This document shows positions 38,905 through 49,603 of a DNA stretch of 64,000 bases, piece by piece (positions within the stretch are counted from its first letter, which is position 1; each line of letters begins with the position of its first letter). The notes below the pieces were generated by a model. The model did no database searches. It worked only from the letters and a program-made list of their open reading frames with translations, and was not told where the DNA came from. Both the position numbers and the translations under genes were made by a program. Origin of the DNA: Enterobacter sp. Cy-643 (GTDB taxonomy: Bacteria > Pseudomonadota > Gammaproteobacteria > Enterobacterales > Enterobacteriaceae); assembly GCF_011752815.1 (NCBI RefSeq), contig NZ_VWWV01000001.1, positions 62,001 through 126,000 on the forward strand, written 5' to 3'.

Positions 38905-40410
38905 ATGGTACCTGTGGTCGCGCTTGTTGGGCGCCCTAACGTCGGTAAATCGACCCTGTTTAACCGCTTAACGCGTACCCGCGATGCGCTGGTTGCGGAT
39001 TTTCCGGGGCTGACTCGCGATCGCAAGTACGGTCGTGCGGAAGTCGAAGGCCGCGAGTTTATCTGTATTGATACCGGCGGTATCGATGGCACGGAAGACG
39101 GTGTGGAAACGCGCATGGCCGAGCAGTCGCTGCTGGCGATTGAAGAGGCGGATGTTGTGCTGTTCATGGTGGATGCACGTGCGGGCCTGATGCCTGCCGA
39201 TGAAGCCATCGCTCAGCACCTGCGCTCCCGCCAGAAGCCAACTTTCCTGGTGGCGAACAAGACCGACGGTCTTGACCCGGACCAGGCGGTGATTGACTTC
39301 TACGCTCTGGGTCTCGGCGAAATCCACCCGATTGCGGCTTCCCATGGCCGCGGCGTGACCACCCTGCTGGAACACGTTCTGGTGCCGTGGATGGATGATA
39401 TCGACCCACGTGAACAGCCGGAAGAGATGGACGAAGACGAAGCCTACTGGGCCGCGTTTAACGCCAAAAACGGCATTGTGTCCGACGACGAAGAGTTTGA
39501 GGAAGAAGAGGAAGAAGAAGCCTTCAACCCTCAGGATCTGCCGATTAAGCTCGCTATCGTTGGCCGTCCTAACGTAGGTAAGTCCACGCTAACTAACCGT
39601 ATCCTCGGCGAAGAACGCGTGGTCGTTTATGACATGCCGGGCACCACTCGCGACAGTATCTATATCCCAATGGAGCGCGATGAGCGTGAATTCGTGCTGA
39701 TTGACACCGCGGGCGTGCGTAAGCGCGGGAAAATTACCGACACGGTTGAGAAGTTCTCGGTAATCAAAACCCTGCAGGCGATTGAAGATGCGAACGTTGT
39801 GCTGCTGGTTATTGACGCCCGCGAAGGCATTTCCGATCAGGATCTCTCGCTGCTGGGCTTCATCCTGAATAGTGGGCGCTCACTGGTTATCGTGGTTAAC
39901 AAGTGGGATGGCCTGAGTAACGAAGTTCGCGAGCAGGTGAAAGAGACGCTGGACTACCGTCTGGGCTTTATCGACTTCGCCCGTGTGCACTTCATCTCCG
40001 CTCTGCACGGCAGCGGCGTAGGTAACCTGTTCGAATCCGTGCGTGAAGCCTACGACAGCTCCACGCGTCGCGTAAGCACCGCGCTGCTGACCCGCATCAT
40101 GAACATGGCGGCAGAAGACCATCAGCCGCCGTTGGTTCGCGGTCGCCGCGTTAAGCTGAAATACGCGCACGCCGGTGGTTATAACCCGCCAATCGTGGTG
40201 ATTCACGGCAACCAGGTGAAAGACCTGCCGGATTCCTACAAGCGCTACCTGATGAACTACTTCCGCAAATCGCTGGATGTTATGGGGACGCCAATCCGCA
40301 TTCAGTTCAAAGAAGGGGAGAACCCGTTCGCCGGGAAACGTAATACCCTGACGCCGAACCAGATGCGTAAGCGTAAGCGCCTCATCAAGCACATCAAGAA
40401 AAGTAAGTAA
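38905..40410 (+). CDS. der: Tandem-domain GTPase Der (EngA) for ribosome assembly
   Basis: 501 residues with two G domains, each with a P-loop (GRPNVGKST at about 8-16 and again near 218). The acidic linker between them (about 170-210, [10 protein letters not shown]) is Glu-rich, a few residues longer than in E. coli. The C-terminal KH-like domain is basic. It is essential for 50S subunit maturation. The ATG at 38905 follows TGAGG. Confidence 0.96.
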   Translation: MVPVVALVGRPNVGKSTLFNRLTRTRDALVADFPGLTRDRKYGRAEVEGREFICIDTGGIDGTEDGVETRMAEQSLLAIEEADVVLFMVDARAGLMPADEAIAQHLRSRQKPTFLVANKTDGLDPDQAVIDFYALGLGEIHPIAASHGRGVTTLLEHVLVPWMDDIDPREQPEEMDEDEAYWAAFNAKNGIVSDDEEFEEEEEEEAFNPQDLPIKLAIVGRPNVGKSTLTNRILGEERVVVYDMPGTTRDSIYIPMERDEREFVLIDTAGVRKRGKITDTVEKFSVIKTLQAIEDANVVLLVIDAREGISDQDLSLLGFILNSGRSLVIVVNKWDGLSNEVREQVKETLDYRLGFIDFARVHFISALHGSGVGNLFESVREAYDSSTRRVSTALLTRIMNMAAEDHQPPLVRGRRVKLKYAHAGGYNPPIVVIHGNQVKDLPDSYKRYLMNYFRKSLDVMGTPIRIQFKEGENPFAGKRNTLTPNQMRKRKRLIKHIKKSK

Positions 40411-40462
40411 GTGATAACCGGTGCGCCCACATGTTATAAGCGTGAGCGCGCCGGTTTAAGCA

Positions 40463-41170
40463 TCACACCGCCAGTGTTGGCGAGCGATGACTTAATCCTT
40501 CCAGTAATACCTCTGAACTCGCCACCGCCCCAAAAATCCCTCCCTGCATATGAATCATGCTCAGCGCCGCTTCGTGATGCTTTAATTCCGTGGCCGCACA
40601 GCAATCGGCCAGTACCAGGCATTCAAAACCGCGATCGTTAGCTTCACGCAGCGTGGTGTGCACGCAAACATCCGTCGTGATACCACTCAGAATCAGGTTG
40701 CGGATCCCCCGGCTGCGCAGGATTAGCTCTAAATCGGTGGCATAAAATGACCCTTTGCCCGGCTTATCAATAATCACTTCTCCCTCAAGCGGGGCCAGTT
40801 CCGGAATGATTTCCCAGCCCGGCTCTCCACGCACAAGGATACGGCCGCACGGGCCCTCTGCGCCGATTTCTGCGTGCATACGCTTCGAGCGCCAGCGCTT
40901 ATTCGCCGGCAGATCGCTTAAGTCCGGGCGGTGCCCTTCGCGGGTATGAATAATGGGAAAGCCCAGCTCACGCATCCGCGCTAAAACGCGCTGGAGTGGT
41001 TTTATCGGCGCGCGCGTCAGCGCAATGTCATAGCCCATGCTGTCGACATAGCCGCCTTTGCCGCAGAAATCGGTCTGCATATCTACAATTATCAGCGCTG
41101 TGTTGCTGGGGCTGTAATGACCATCAAAAGGCCAGGCGTAGGGCGTTGAATTTAGCGTGTAATCAGGCAT
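40463..41170 (-). CDS. Isochorismatase-family cysteine hydrolase, biuret amidohydrolase-like
   Basis: 235 residues. The Asp-Lys-Cys triad of the family is present: Asp30 ([11 protein letters not shown]), Lys136 ([10 protein letters not shown]) and Cys169 ([11 protein letters not shown]). From memory, stretches such as [21 protein letters not shown] and LPANKRWRS are shared with characterised biuret amidohydrolase (BiuH), including the spacing of the triad. Biuret hydrolase cleaves biuret to allophanate and ammonia. It is the third gene of a minus-strand operon, overlapping the permease gene by 8 bp. Other small-amide substrates, such as ureidoacrylate, are possible. Confidence 0.72.
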   Translation of the reverse strand: MPDYTLNSTPYAWPFDGHYSPSNTALIIVDMQTDFCGKGGYVDSMGYDIALTRAPIKPLQRVLARMRELGFPIIHTREGHRPDLSDLPANKRWRSKRMHAEIGAEGPCGRILVRGEPGWEIIPELAPLEGEVIIDKPGKGSFYATDLELILRSRGIRNLILSGITTDVCVHTTLREANDRGFECLVLADCCAATELKHHEAALSMIHMQGGIFGAVASSEVLLEGLSHRSPTLAV

Positions 41171-42473
41171 TTTTTCCCTCCATAATGCTCGCTGGCGCTT
41201 CGCTTTTGACTTTCATTATCAGGGTGTAGCTGATGGCCGCTGTGACCAGGCCAATGACCGCTTCGCCAAACTGCGGAAACAGCAGGTGGGCGACTACCGC
41301 GCACAGGCTGCCGATAGCCCAGGCCGTAAAGGCGCTGCCGCGCATACGGCTTGTTTTGCGGTGTTGGCTAATTTTGGCCATAAAGATCAAATCAACGATC
41401 ATCACCGCGCCAAACGGCGGTACGACAATGCCGAGCAGGCTCAGCCATTCCAGGAAGTAAGACCACACGCCCGCTAATGCTAGCACCCCGCCCGCAGCAC
41501 CCAGAATAAGCGTCCAGAGCCGCATTTTGCTGTGGAAAAGATGGCTGTAGCCCACGGCGCCGTTGTACAGGCAGTGTGTACATACGGAGCCAAGGTTAAT
41601 AAACACAAACAGGCAGGCGATGGCAGACAGAATTTCTCCGTGCCCCATCAGAATCGGCAGGAAGTTTCCACCGTTACTTGCCGGGTCAACGGCTGCGCCG
41701 ACCGCCACGATAACCACGCCGAAAAGATAAGAAATGACGTTGGCGACGGGGAAGGCCGAGAATGCAGCTATGACGGCAGATTTCCCGTTTTTTGACCAGC
41801 GGGTGAAATCTGCGGTCATGGTGCCGGAATCGGCAAAGCCCGCCACAACCATAGTGACTGCGGTGCCCATGCTCATGGTGCCTATGGCGGCAGGGCTGCC
41901 GTGCCATTGAAGGACGGCGCTAAAATCATGCTGCTGGCTAATCAGCCACAGCGCCACCAGGCCAAGCACCACAAACAGCGGGGCGGCAATCATTCCCAGA
42001 ATCGACAGGGCCCGCACGCCCAGAAACGTCACTCCGGTATAGAGCACGATGGCGAACGCTGTCACCGCCAGCGCGTTCCAGCCGAAGGTCTGATTGATTA
42101 CTGTGCCCGTAAGACCGGTCTGGAAGGCGTACCAGCCAATTACCACCGTGGAAAGAAAACCAGAAACCAAAATATAACCTTTGGTGCCGAAGGTGCGTTT
42201 GGCCTGTAGAGCGAAATTCATGCCCGTTTGCCCGGCAAACCAGCTGAGGGAACCCACATAGGCAAACAGCACCAGGTTACCCAGCAGAATGGCGATAATG
42301 GCAGGCCAGAAGCCCAGCGACCAGGTAATGATGCCGCCAAACAGCGCATTGGTGAGGATCATCGGGAAGCCAAACCACACGGCCGAAACAGACCCGGTGG
42401 AGTGGCGATGGCTGAGCGGCACGGGTTCGTGCTCAAATTCCTGCTCCAGGGCAGGGGATGATTTCTTATTCAT
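41163..42473 (-). CDS. NCS1 family permease (CodB/cytosine permease-like)
   Basis: 436 residues with about twelve hydrophobic helices. NCS1 features include the substrate-site start [12 protein letters not shown], a [15 protein letters not shown] segment and a [15 protein letters not shown] stretch. It takes up nucleobase or related cyclic ureide compounds by proton or sodium symport. The ATG at 42473 is used because it overlaps the amidase stop (ATGAATAA) and follows GGAG. In this operon it likely imports the substrate for the amidase and the cysteine hydrolase. Confidence 0.82.
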   Translation of the reverse strand: MNKKSSPALEQEFEHEPVPLSHRHSTGSVSAVWFGFPMILTNALFGGIITWSLGFWPAIIAILLGNLVLFAYVGSLSWFAGQTGMNFALQAKRTFGTKGYILVSGFLSTVVIGWYAFQTGLTGTVINQTFGWNALAVTAFAIVLYTGVTFLGVRALSILGMIAAPLFVVLGLVALWLISQQHDFSAVLQWHGSPAAIGTMSMGTAVTMVVAGFADSGTMTADFTRWSKNGKSAVIAAFSAFPVANVISYLFGVVIVAVGAAVDPASNGGNFLPILMGHGEILSAIACLFVFINLGSVCTHCLYNGAVGYSHLFHSKMRLWTLILGAAGGVLALAGVWSYFLEWLSLLGIVVPPFGAVMIVDLIFMAKISQHRKTSRMRGSAFTAWAIGSLCAVVAHLLFPQFGEAVIGLVTAAISYTLIMKVKSEAPASIMEGKNA

Positions 42474-43914
42474 GGACAACTCCGAGTGAAGCAGGGCTGA
42501 TGTGATTCCATGGTTGAATGCGCTCGAAAGCGGCGCTTGCCGCGAGCACCAGGCCATCATCCAGATGACGACCCACGATTTGCAGCCCGACGGGGAGGCC
42601 GTCAGAGGTAAAGCCTGCGGGCACTGAAGCGGCCGGCTGGCCGGTGAAGTTGAAAGGGAAGCAGAACGAAAGCCAGTGGTCGCTTCTGACCATGCGTCCG
42701 TCTATGATTTCCGGGCCCTGCATGTTGAGCGGAAACGGCGGCACGGCGAGCGTGGGGGAAAGCAGCAGATCGTAGCGCTGCATAAAACGCCAAAGCTGAT
42801 TGCAGATTTTTTTGCGCTGGGTGTTGGCGTCGGTGAAGGTTTCGGCCCGCCAGTCGTGCTGCAGCATGGCGCTCAGGTGCGGCGACATGCGCTGTCCCAG
42901 TTCGGCCTGCATTTTGCGCATACCCGTCAGGTCGCTTTCAAAGGCGACAAGGGCGGAGAAGGTCGCGGCCTCATCGGCAATACCGGGGTCAACCTCTTCC
43001 AGCTCAGCACCCAGCTCACGTGAAAAACGATGCGCCGCTTCCGTCGTTATCCGGCGAACTTCGCTGTCTACCGCGACGTAACCAAAATCGGCGCTAAAGG
43101 CGATGCGAAGGCCGCTTAAGGGCTTTTCTAACGATGCCAGCCAGTCAACGTCAGAGCAGGGAATTGAGTGGCGGTCGCGCATGTCCGGGCCTGCCAGCAG
43201 CGACATCATCAGGGCGGCATCCCGCACGGTGCGGGTCATCGGGCCAATGTGCTCTAACGACTCCCAGCTGGAGACACCCGGGTAGCGTTCATCGCGGCAG
43301 CCGGGCCAGAGCGGGACTCGTCCCATAGAAGCTTTCAGGCCGTAGACGCCGCAGTGGGCGGCCGGAATGCGCACCGAGCCTCCGCCATCGCTACCGAGCG
43401 CTATGGGGCACATTCGGGCGGCGAGCGCTGCGCCAGAACCTGCGCTGGAGCCGCCCGGTGTTTTGCTCAGATCCCAGGGGTTGCGCGGGGACGGAAACAG
43501 AGGATTATGCCCCACGCCGCTGTAGCCGAATTCTGGGGCGGTCGTTTTGCCCAGCAGGATGGCATCCGCAGCCAGCAGACGCTCCACGGCAATATCGTCT
43601 TCTTCCGGGACAAAGTCCTGGTAGGCGACAGAGCCTGAGGTAGTTTTCACCCCTGCAGTACAAATCAGGTCTTTCACCGCCAGAGGAACGCCCGCCAGCG
43701 CGCCTAAGGGCTGCCCGCTGGCGCGCTTCGCGTCGACCGCGTCAGCCTGAGCAAGAGCCAGCTCCGGCGTCGGGGTACAAAACGCCTGAATCAAGGGCTC
43801 ACGTGCCTGCTGGCGGTCAATGGCTGCCTGAGCAACTTCCCGGGCTGAAACCTCGCCACAGCGAATCAGTGCGGCCAGCGCAGTGGCATCTTTATCTAAC
43901 AGCTCATCAAACAT
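42466..43914 (-). CDS. Amidase signature family enzyme
   Basis: 482 residues. The Ser-Ser-Lys triad is intact: Lys81 (GVPLAVKDL), Ser156 (GGSSAGSG) and Ser180 (GSDGGGSVRIP), with the spacing of this family. It hydrolyses amide bonds. The start at 43914 has a GGGGAGG ribosome-binding site. It is the first gene of the operon with the permease and the biuret-hydrolase-like enzyme. Relatives include AtzE and allophanate hydrolase; it lacks the extra C-terminal domain of full allophanate hydrolase, so acting on allophanate or carboxybiuret is only inferred. Confidence 0.78.
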   Translation of the reverse strand: MFDELLDKDATALAALIRCGEVSAREVAQAAIDRQQAREPLIQAFCTPTPELALAQADAVDAKRASGQPLGALAGVPLAVKDLICTAGVKTTSGSVAYQDFVPEEDDIAVERLLAADAILLGKTTAPEFGYSGVGHNPLFPSPRNPWDLSKTPGGSSAGSGAALAARMCPIALGSDGGGSVRIPAAHCGVYGLKASMGRVPLWPGCRDERYPGVSSWESLEHIGPMTRTVRDAALMMSLLAGPDMRDRHSIPCSDVDWLASLEKPLSGLRIAFSADFGYVAVDSEVRRITTEAAHRFSRELGAELEEVDPGIADEAATFSALVAFESDLTGMRKMQAELGQRMSPHLSAMLQHDWRAETFTDANTQRKKICNQLWRFMQRYDLLLSPTLAVPPFPLNMQGPEIIDGRMVRSDHWLSFCFPFNFTGQPAASVPAGFTSDGLPVGLQIVGRHLDDGLVLAASAAFERIQPWNHISPASLGVVHE

Positions 43915-44173
43915 GAAAATCCTCCCCGATTGACCACGTAAAGGGAGTAATTCAATTATCATGCCAATGACTTCAAAAAATTGAAGGTTCCAGCTACGGC
44001 GCTATCTGGGATACCAGTCTGGATACAAGTGCTCATCCACGAAGGAAGACGCTGGGCAAAAACGGTGCATTAATGCGCTAACTTTGCCAGTCTTTTGCTC
44101 AATAGCGGAATGAGTCCATCTTAACGTTATGGGTATATAATGGGGCTCATTAATGATTTAGCGGGAGGAAAGG
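43915..44173. promoter_or_regulatory. Divergent promoter region between the amidase operon and yfgJ
   Basis: No gene is seen. On the minus strand, TTGGCATGATAATTGAA (43951-43967) resembles a sigma-54 -24/-12 element, but its second half is TTGAA rather than TTGCA. A GATAAT -10 within the same stretch also fits sigma-70. A direct repeat CTGGGATAC..CTGGATAC at about 44008-44028 could be an operator. All of this is weak evidence. Confidence 0.35.
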
Positions 44174-44395
44174 ATGATGGTGAATTGCCCGGCGTGTAAA
44201 AGCGAACTGAAACAAACGGACGATGGGGCACACTGCGATGCCTGCGGGAAGGACTTTCGCCTGGAAGCGGTTTGTCCGGACTGCCATAAGCCGCTGCAGG
44301 TGCTGAAAGCGTGTGGGGCGGTGGATTATTTCTGCCAGAACGGCCACGGCCTGATTTCTAAAAAGCGCGTGGAGTTTGTTCCCGCCGCGCTCTGA
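44174..44395 (+). CDS. yfgJ: Zinc-ribbon protein YfgJ
   Basis: 73 residues with two zinc-ribbon Cys pairs, CPAC (5-8) with CDAC (22-25), and CPDC (34-37) paired with later Cys (KACGAVDYFC). It is close to E. coli YfgJ, especially in the C-terminal GHGLISKKRVEFV. Its role is unknown. GGGAGGAAAGG precedes the ATG. It converges on xseA with 5 bp between them. Confidence 0.9.
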   Translation: MMVNCPACKSELKQTDDGAHCDACGKDFRLEAVCPDCHKPLQVLKACGAVDYFCQNGHGLISKKRVEFVPAAL

Positions 44396-44400
44396 ATGGT

Positions 44401-45786
44401 TTATTCGTCTTTCGCCGCGGGCTTGCGCTTACGCGGCGCTTTCACCGGTTTGATGCCCGTCACCTGACTTTCAACCCAGCCGTCATCCAGGCGCGTGGTT
44501 AGCGTGTCCCCGGACTTCACCTGTTTGGTTTTCTTCAGCACTTTGCCGTCTTCGGCGGTGGTCACGCTATAGCCGCGCGCGAGCGTCGCCAGCGGGCTGA
44601 CGGCTTCCAGCTGTGCCAGCGCGGTACCAAAGCGTTGTTTCGTCTGGCTCAGCTGAGCGCTTACTAACTGCGACAGGCGGTATTCCAGCTGCTGTAAGCG
44701 AGACTGGGCGCGATGAATACGTGGCTGCGGCTGCTGCTGGTTAAGGCGCTGGCTAAGGCGCAGCTGCTGCTGACTCGCCCGGCGCATTTTGCCGTCCATT
44801 GCCACGGTCAGACGCTGGCGCAGGCGCTCGAGTGTGGTTTGCTGGCGGGCTAAACGCAGCTGAGGATGCTGCTGCTGCAGGCGGTGGTGTAGCTGGGTAA
44901 ACCGCCGTGAGCGCTGGGCGAGGTAATAGTCCATTGCCATTTCCATACGCTGCTGCTGGGACTGGATTTGGCGCAGTAACTCCGTCTGATTGCGGCTGAC
45001 GATTTCCGCCGCGGCGGACGGCGTTGGTGCACGTAAATCAGCGACAAAATCGGCGATCGTGACGTCAGTTTCATGCCCTACGGCGCTAACGACGGGGATC
45101 TTGCTTGTGAAAATTGCCCGGGCAACTCGTTCATCGTTAAAGCTCCACAGGTCTTCCAGCGAGCCGCCGCCGCGCCCGACAATCAGCACATCACATTCGT
45201 CGCGCAGATTGGCAAGCTCAATGGCGCGCACAATTTGCAGCGGGGCGTCTGCGCCCTGAACGGCCGTTGGGTAAATGATGACCGGCAGCGACGGATCGCG
45301 ACGCTGTAATACGTGCAGTACATCATGCAGGGCTGCCCCGGTTTTAGAAGTAATCACGCCGACCTGGCGAGCCGGAGCGGGCAGGGACTGCTTGTGTATT
45401 GGGTCGAAAAGTCCTTCGGCACTCAGCTTCTGCTTCAACTGCTCATACTGCTGCTGTAACAGCCCTTCACCGGCGGGCTGCATGCTTTCGACAATAATCT
45501 GGTAGTCGCCGCGCGGTTCGTAAAGAGTGATATTAGCGCGCACTAACACCTGCTGCCCGTGCTGTGGGCGGAAGGTCACGCGGCGGTTACTGTTCCGGAA
45601 CATCGCGCAGCGTACCTGGGCGGTATCGTCTTTGAGTGTGAAGTACCAGTGGCCGGAAGAGGGCTGGCTAAAGTTAGAGATTTCGCCGCTGATCCAGACT
45701 TGCCCCATTTCCTGCTCGAGCAGCAGACGCACCGTCTGGTTCAGGCGAGAAACGGTATAAATTGAGGGAGAGTTTTGCGTCGACAT
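44401..45786 (-). CDS. xseA: Exodeoxyribonuclease VII large subunit
   Basis: 461 residues. An N-terminal OB-fold (about 1-105) is followed by the nuclease domain with [15 protein letters not shown] and [11 protein letters not shown], then a long coiled coil (about 260-400, Gln-rich) and a basic tail. With XseB it degrades single-stranded DNA from both ends. It is divergent from guaB. Confidence 0.95.
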   Translation of the reverse strand: MSTQNSPSIYTVSRLNQTVRLLLEQEMGQVWISGEISNFSQPSSGHWYFTLKDDTAQVRCAMFRNSNRRVTFRPQHGQQVLVRANITLYEPRGDYQIIVESMQPAGEGLLQQQYEQLKQKLSAEGLFDPIHKQSLPAPARQVGVITSKTGAALHDVLHVLQRRDPSLPVIIYPTAVQGADAPLQIVRAIELANLRDECDVLIVGRGGGSLEDLWSFNDERVARAIFTSKIPVVSAVGHETDVTIADFVADLRAPTPSAAAEIVSRNQTELLRQIQSQQQRMEMAMDYYLAQRSRRFTQLHHRLQQQHPQLRLARQQTTLERLRQRLTVAMDGKMRRASQQQLRLSQRLNQQQPQPRIHRAQSRLQQLEYRLSQLVSAQLSQTKQRFGTALAQLEAVSPLATLARGYSVTTAEDGKVLKKTKQVKSGDTLTTRLDDGWVESQVTGIKPVKAPRKRKPAAKDE

Positions 45787-45875
45787 GTGAGCTGGATCAA
45801 ATTCTAAATCAGCAGGTTATTCAGTCGATAGTAACCAGGAGGGCGGGGATGGCAAGCATTATTTGCAAAAAAGTG

Positions 45876-45904
45876 TGGATGCAACCGATTACGCTCTGTA
45901 TAAT
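45876..45904 (+). promoter_or_regulatory. guaB promoter with PurR box
   Basis: ATGCAACCGATTACGC at 45879-45894 fits the PurR palindrome (ACGCAAACGTTTTCGT type). A consensus -10 TATAAT is at 45899, with a weak -35 (TGGATG) 17 bases before it. The PurR box overlaps the -35 region, so hypoxanthine or guanine-bound PurR should block transcription of guaBA, as in E. coli. Confidence 0.75.
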
Positions 45905-45946
45905 GCCGCGGCAATATTTATTAACCTCCAGGTAGAGATATTGCCC

Positions 45947-47413
45947 ATGCTACGTATCGCCAAAGAAGCCCTGACGTTTGACGACGTCCTCCTCGTGCCC
46001 GCTCATTCCACCGTTCTGCCGAATACCGCTGACCTCAGCACTCAGCTGACCAAAACAATTCGCCTGAATATTCCAATGCTCTCTGCGGCGATGGATACCG
46101 TAACGGAAGCGCGTCTGGCTATCGCCCTGGCACAGGAAGGTGGCATCGGCTTTATCCACAAAAACATGCCTATCGAGCGCCAGGCTGAAGAAGTCAAACG
46201 CGTGAAAAAACACGAAAGCGGCGTGGTAACAGACCCGCAAACCGTGCTGCCGTCTACCACCCTGCGTGAAGTGAAAGAACTCACCGAGCGCAACGGCTTT
46301 GCCGGTTACCCGGTAGTGACCGAAGAAAACGAACTGGTGGGCATCATCACCGGCCGTGACGTGCGCTTTGTGACCGACCTGACTCAGCCTGTTAGCGTGT
46401 ACATGACTCCGAAAGAGCGTCTGGTGACCGTGAAAGAAGGCGAAGCCCGCGACGTCGTGCTGTCTAAAATGCACGAAAAGCGCGTTGAAAAGGCGCTGGT
46501 TGTGGATGCTGGTTTCCACCTGCGCGGCATGATCACCGTGAAAGACTTCCAGAAAGCAGAACGTAAACCTAACGCCTGTAAAGATGAGCAGGGCCGTCTG
46601 CGCGTTGGGGCTGCGGTTGGCGCAGGCGCAGGCAATGAAGAGCGCGTTGATGCGCTGGTCGCGGCCGGCGTTGATATTCTGCTGATTGACTCCTCCCACG
46701 GCCACTCCGAAGGCGTTCTGCAGCGTATTCGTGAGACCCGTGCTAAATATCCTGACCTGCAAATCATCGGCGGTAACGTTGCCACCGCTGCTGGTGCTCG
46801 TGCCCTGGCAGAAGCTGGCTGCAGCGCGGTTAAAGTCGGTATCGGTCCAGGCTCCATCTGTACCACGCGTATTGTTACCGGCGTCGGTGTGCCGCAGATC
46901 ACCGCCGTGGCTGACGCGGTTGAAGCGCTGGAAGGCACCGGTATTCCGGTTATCGCTGACGGCGGTATCCGCTTCTCTGGCGACATCGCGAAAGCGATCG
47001 CCGCGGGCGCAGCAGCCGTTATGGTTGGCGGCATGCTGGCAGGTACCGAAGAATCTCCGGGCGAAATCGAACTCTACCAGGGCCGTGCGTTCAAATCCTA
47101 CCGCGGTATGGGTTCTCTGGGCGCGATGTCCAAAGGCTCTTCTGACCGTTACTTCCAGACCGACAACGCCGCAGACAAACTGGTACCGGAAGGTATCGAA
47201 GGTCGCGTAGCGTACAAAGGCCGTCTGAAAGAGATCGTTCACCAGCAGATGGGCGGCCTGCGTTCCTGTATGGGCCTGACCGGCTGTGGTACTATCGACG
47301 CGCTGCGCACCAAAGCAGAATTCGTACGTATCAGCGGCGCGGGCATCCAGGAAAGCCACGTTCACGACGTGACGATCACCAAAGAGTCCCCGAACTACCG
47401 TATGGGTTCTTAA
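45947..47413 (+). CDS. guaB: IMP dehydrogenase
   Basis: 488 residues, as in E. coli. A CBS-domain pair (about 90-205) interrupts the catalytic barrel, and the catalytic cysteine is in GPGSICTTR (about 305). It oxidises IMP to XMP with NAD+, the rate-limiting step to GMP. The ATG at 45947 gives [16 protein letters not shown]; the open frame upstream of it covers the promoter and is not coding. Confidence 0.97.
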   Translation: MLRIAKEALTFDDVLLVPAHSTVLPNTADLSTQLTKTIRLNIPMLSAAMDTVTEARLAIALAQEGGIGFIHKNMPIERQAEEVKRVKKHESGVVTDPQTVLPSTTLREVKELTERNGFAGYPVVTEENELVGIITGRDVRFVTDLTQPVSVYMTPKERLVTVKEGEARDVVLSKMHEKRVEKALVVDAGFHLRGMITVKDFQKAERKPNACKDEQGRLRVGAAVGAGAGNEERVDALVAAGVDILLIDSSHGHSEGVLQRIRETRAKYPDLQIIGGNVATAAGARALAEAGCSAVKVGIGPGSICTTRIVTGVGVPQITAVADAVEALEGTGIPVIADGGIRFSGDIAKAIAAGAAAVMVGGMLAGTEESPGEIELYQGRAFKSYRGMGSLGAMSKGSSDRYFQTDNAADKLVPEGIEGRVAYKGRLKEIVHQQMGGLRSCMGLTGCGTIDALRTKAEFVRISGAGIQESHVHDVTITKESPNYRMGS

Positions 47414-47421
47414 TCTTTATG

Positions 47422-47449
47422 CACCCGGCTTTATGCCGGGTGTTTTTGT
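47422..47449 (+). terminator. Terminator-like hairpin between guaB and guaA
   Basis: CACCCGGC and GCCGGGTG form an 8-bp perfect stem with loop TTTAT, followed by TTTTTGTTTT. It sits inside the 66-bp gap of the guaBA operon, so it would lower guaA expression relative to guaB unless read through. Confidence 0.7.
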
Positions 47450-47479
47450 TTTGTATCACTTGCCTCGGAATTAACGTCA

Positions 47480-49057
47480 ATGACGGAAAACATTCATAAA
47501 CATCGCATTCTGATCCTCGACTTCGGCTCTCAGTACACTCAGCTGGTGGCGCGCCGCGTCCGTGAACTGGGCGTTTACTGCGAACTGTGGGCCTGGGATG
47601 TTACCGAAGCTCAAATTCGTGAGTTCAACCCAAGCGGCATCATCCTTTCCGGCGGCCCGGAAAGCACTACCGAAGCAAACAGCCCGCGTGCGCCTGAGTA
47701 CGTGTTCGAAGCCGGTGTGCCGGTGTTCGGCGTTTGCTACGGTATGCAGACCATGGCCATGCAGCTGGGCGGCCACGTTGAAAGCTCTACCGAGCGTGAA
47801 TTCGGCTACGCGCAGGTCGAAGTGAAAACCGACAGCGCGCTGGTTCGCGGCATCGAAGACTCCCTGAGCGCAGCCGGTCAACCGCTGCTGGACGTGTGGA
47901 TGAGCCACGGCGACAAAGTCACCGCTATCCCGTCCGACTTCGTGACCGTTGCCAGCACCGAAACCTGTCCGTTCGCCATTATGGCCAACGAAGAAAAACG
48001 CTTCTACGGCGTGCAGTTCCACCCGGAAGTAACCCACACCCGTCAGGGCCAGCGTCTGCTGGAGCGTTTTGTGCTGGAAATCTGCGGCTGTGAAGCGCTG
48101 TGGACCCCGGCAAAAATCATCGAAGATGCGATTGTTCGCATCCGCGAGCAGGTCGGCGACGACAAAGTTATCCTCGGCCTGTCCGGCGGCGTTGACTCTT
48201 CCGTGACCGCAATGCTGCTGCACCGCGCCATCGGCAAAAACCTGACCTGCGTGTTCGTGGACAACGGCCTGCTGCGCCTGAACGAAGCTCAGCAGGTAAT
48301 GGACATGTTCGGCGATCACTTCGGCCTGAACATCGTTCACGTTGAAGGCGAAAACCGCTTCCTGACCGCGCTGGCGGGCGAGAACGACCCGGAAGCCAAG
48401 CGTAAGATCATCGGCCGCGTGTTCGTGGAAGTATTCGACGAAGAAGCGCTGAAGCTGGAAGACGTTAAATGGCTGGCGCAGGGCACCATCTACCCTGACG
48501 TTATCGAGTCTGCGGCCTCCGCGACCGGCAAAGCACACGTCATCAAATCTCACCACAACGTGGGCGGCCTGCCGAAAGAGATGAAGATGGGCCTGGTTGA
48601 GCCACTGCGCGAGCTGTTCAAAGACGAAGTGCGTAAAATTGGTCTCGAGCTGGGCCTGCCGTACGACATGCTTTACCGCCACCCGTTCCCGGGCCCAGGC
48701 CTCGGCGTTCGCGTGCTGGGCGAAGTGAAGAAAGAGTACTGCGACCTGCTGCGCCGCGCCGACGCTATCTTCATCGAAGAGCTGCACAAAGCCGACCTGT
48801 ACAACAAAGTGAGCCAGGCGTTCACCGTGTTCCTGCCGGTCCGTTCCGTAGGCGTAATGGGCGATGGCCGCAAGTACGACTGGGTTGTTTCCCTCCGTGC
48901 GGTAGAAACCATCGACTTTATGACCGCGCACTGGGCGCACCTGCCGTACGACTTCCTCGGCCGCGTGTCCAACCGCATCATCAACGAAGTGAACGGCATC
49001 TCCCGCGTGGTTTACGATATCTCCGGTAAGCCACCGGCGACGATTGAGTGGGAATAA
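47480..49057 (+). CDS. guaA: GMP synthase (glutamine-hydrolysing)
   Basis: 525 residues. The glutamine amidotransferase domain has the nucleophile in GVCYGMQ (Cys86) and His/Glu in FHPEVTHT. The ATP-PPase P-loop SGGVDSS follows, then the GMP synthase C-terminal dimer domain. It converts XMP to GMP. Second gene of guaBA. Confidence 0.97.
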   Translation: MTENIHKHRILILDFGSQYTQLVARRVRELGVYCELWAWDVTEAQIREFNPSGIILSGGPESTTEANSPRAPEYVFEAGVPVFGVCYGMQTMAMQLGGHVESSTEREFGYAQVEVKTDSALVRGIEDSLSAAGQPLLDVWMSHGDKVTAIPSDFVTVASTETCPFAIMANEEKRFYGVQFHPEVTHTRQGQRLLERFVLEICGCEALWTPAKIIEDAIVRIREQVGDDKVILGLSGGVDSSVTAMLLHRAIGKNLTCVFVDNGLLRLNEAQQVMDMFGDHFGLNIVHVEGENRFLTALAGENDPEAKRKIIGRVFVEVFDEEALKLEDVKWLAQGTIYPDVIESAASATGKAHVIKSHHNVGGLPKEMKMGLVEPLRELFKDEVRKIGLELGLPYDMLYRHPFPGPGLGVRVLGEVKKEYCDLLRRADAIFIEELHKADLYNKVSQAFTVFLPVRSVGVMGDGRKYDWVVSLRAVETIDFMTAHWAHLPYDFLGRVSNRIINEVNGISRVVYDISGKPPATIEWE

Positions 49058-49084
49058 TCACTCTTTTCGTTGTGTGACGTGCTG

Positions 49085-49109
49085 AAAGCCCGCGATTGCG
49101 GGCTTTTTT
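49085..49109 (+). terminator. Terminator of guaBA
   Basis: AAAGCCCGC and GCGGGCTTT form a 9-bp perfect stem around GATT, followed by TTTTTT. Confidence 0.88.
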
Positions 49110-49123
49110 ATATTTATCTTCCC

Positions 49124-49285
49124 TTACTTATGCAGCTTCATCCCCTTTATCACCTTATCCACCACCTTCTTCGGGCCGCGCATCGACAGGCCGACCAGGT
49201 TCATGCTGTCGGCATCTTCTGCTTTGAACACTTCCCGGTGGGTTTCGTCATGCCCGGTGGAAAACATGGCGTGTACGTAAGGGAA
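49124..49285 (-). pseudogene. 3' remnant of an unidentified gene
   Basis: About 53 codons remain open on the minus strand, ending in TAA at 49124, and read FPYVHAMFSTGHDETH, then VFKAEDADSMNLVGLSMRGP, then KVVDKVIKGMKLHK. The frame is closed upstream by a TAG at 49286-49288, four bases from the ccdB stop. The codon usage and amino-acid pattern look like a real C-terminus, and it has no start codon with a good ribosome-binding site except an internal ATG. It looks like a gene truncated by the insertion of ccdAB. I do not recognise the family. Confidence 0.5.
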
Positions 49286-49289
49286 CTAG

Positions 49290-49601
49290 CTATTCGATGC
49301 CATAGAAAAGGAAGTTAAGCGCCGCTTTTATTGTATTTTCATGTTCAGCCGCGCTGCAGTGTTCTGCGCCCAGGATCCGTTCAGGGATGCTCGCGAGTTC
49401 ATGAGTCATCACAATAAAATCTTCACCGGCCAGATGAATGGATGGGGTGAGTTTGTCCGTGCGTGGCCCTTTATAGTTTTCAGCCGGAAAGAGAGGAATG
49501 ACGACTCGGGTATTTCTGCGCCCGATAATGTTGCTCTGAACATTCAATAAATACGGATAAGCCGTGGGCTTTCCCGTGTTTTTGTAGACGGTGAATTGCA
49601 T
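49290..49601 (-). CDS. ccdB: CcdB family gyrase-poison toxin
   Basis: 103 residues, similar to F-plasmid CcdB along its whole length (MQF-VY start, VQSNII, R-VIPL, VMT-ELASIP, I-AALN-LFYGI). CcdB traps DNA gyrase on cleaved DNA. In F CcdB the last residues are Trp-Gly-Ile; here they are Tyr-Gly-Ile-Glu, so the Trp is replaced and a Glu is added, which may weaken gyrase poisoning. Its start is 2 bases from the ccdA stop. Chromosomal ccd modules are common between conserved genes in enterobacteria. Confidence 0.88.
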   Translation of the reverse strand: MQFTVYKNTGKPTAYPYLLNVQSNIIGRRNTRVVIPLFPAENYKGPRTDKLTPSIHLAGEDFIVMTHELASIPERILGAEHCSAAEHENTIKAALNFLFYGIE

Positions 49602-49603
49602 GA

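Noticed and set aside
45950-47365. 471-residue open frame on the minus strand
   Set aside because: It lies wholly antisense to guaB, has no ribosome-binding site and encodes a His/Phe-rich product without recognisable domain. It is a shadow of the highly biased codon usage of guaB.
47477-48940. 487-residue open frame on the minus strand
   Set aside because: It is antisense to guaA, with the same kind of shadow composition and no homology that I recognise.
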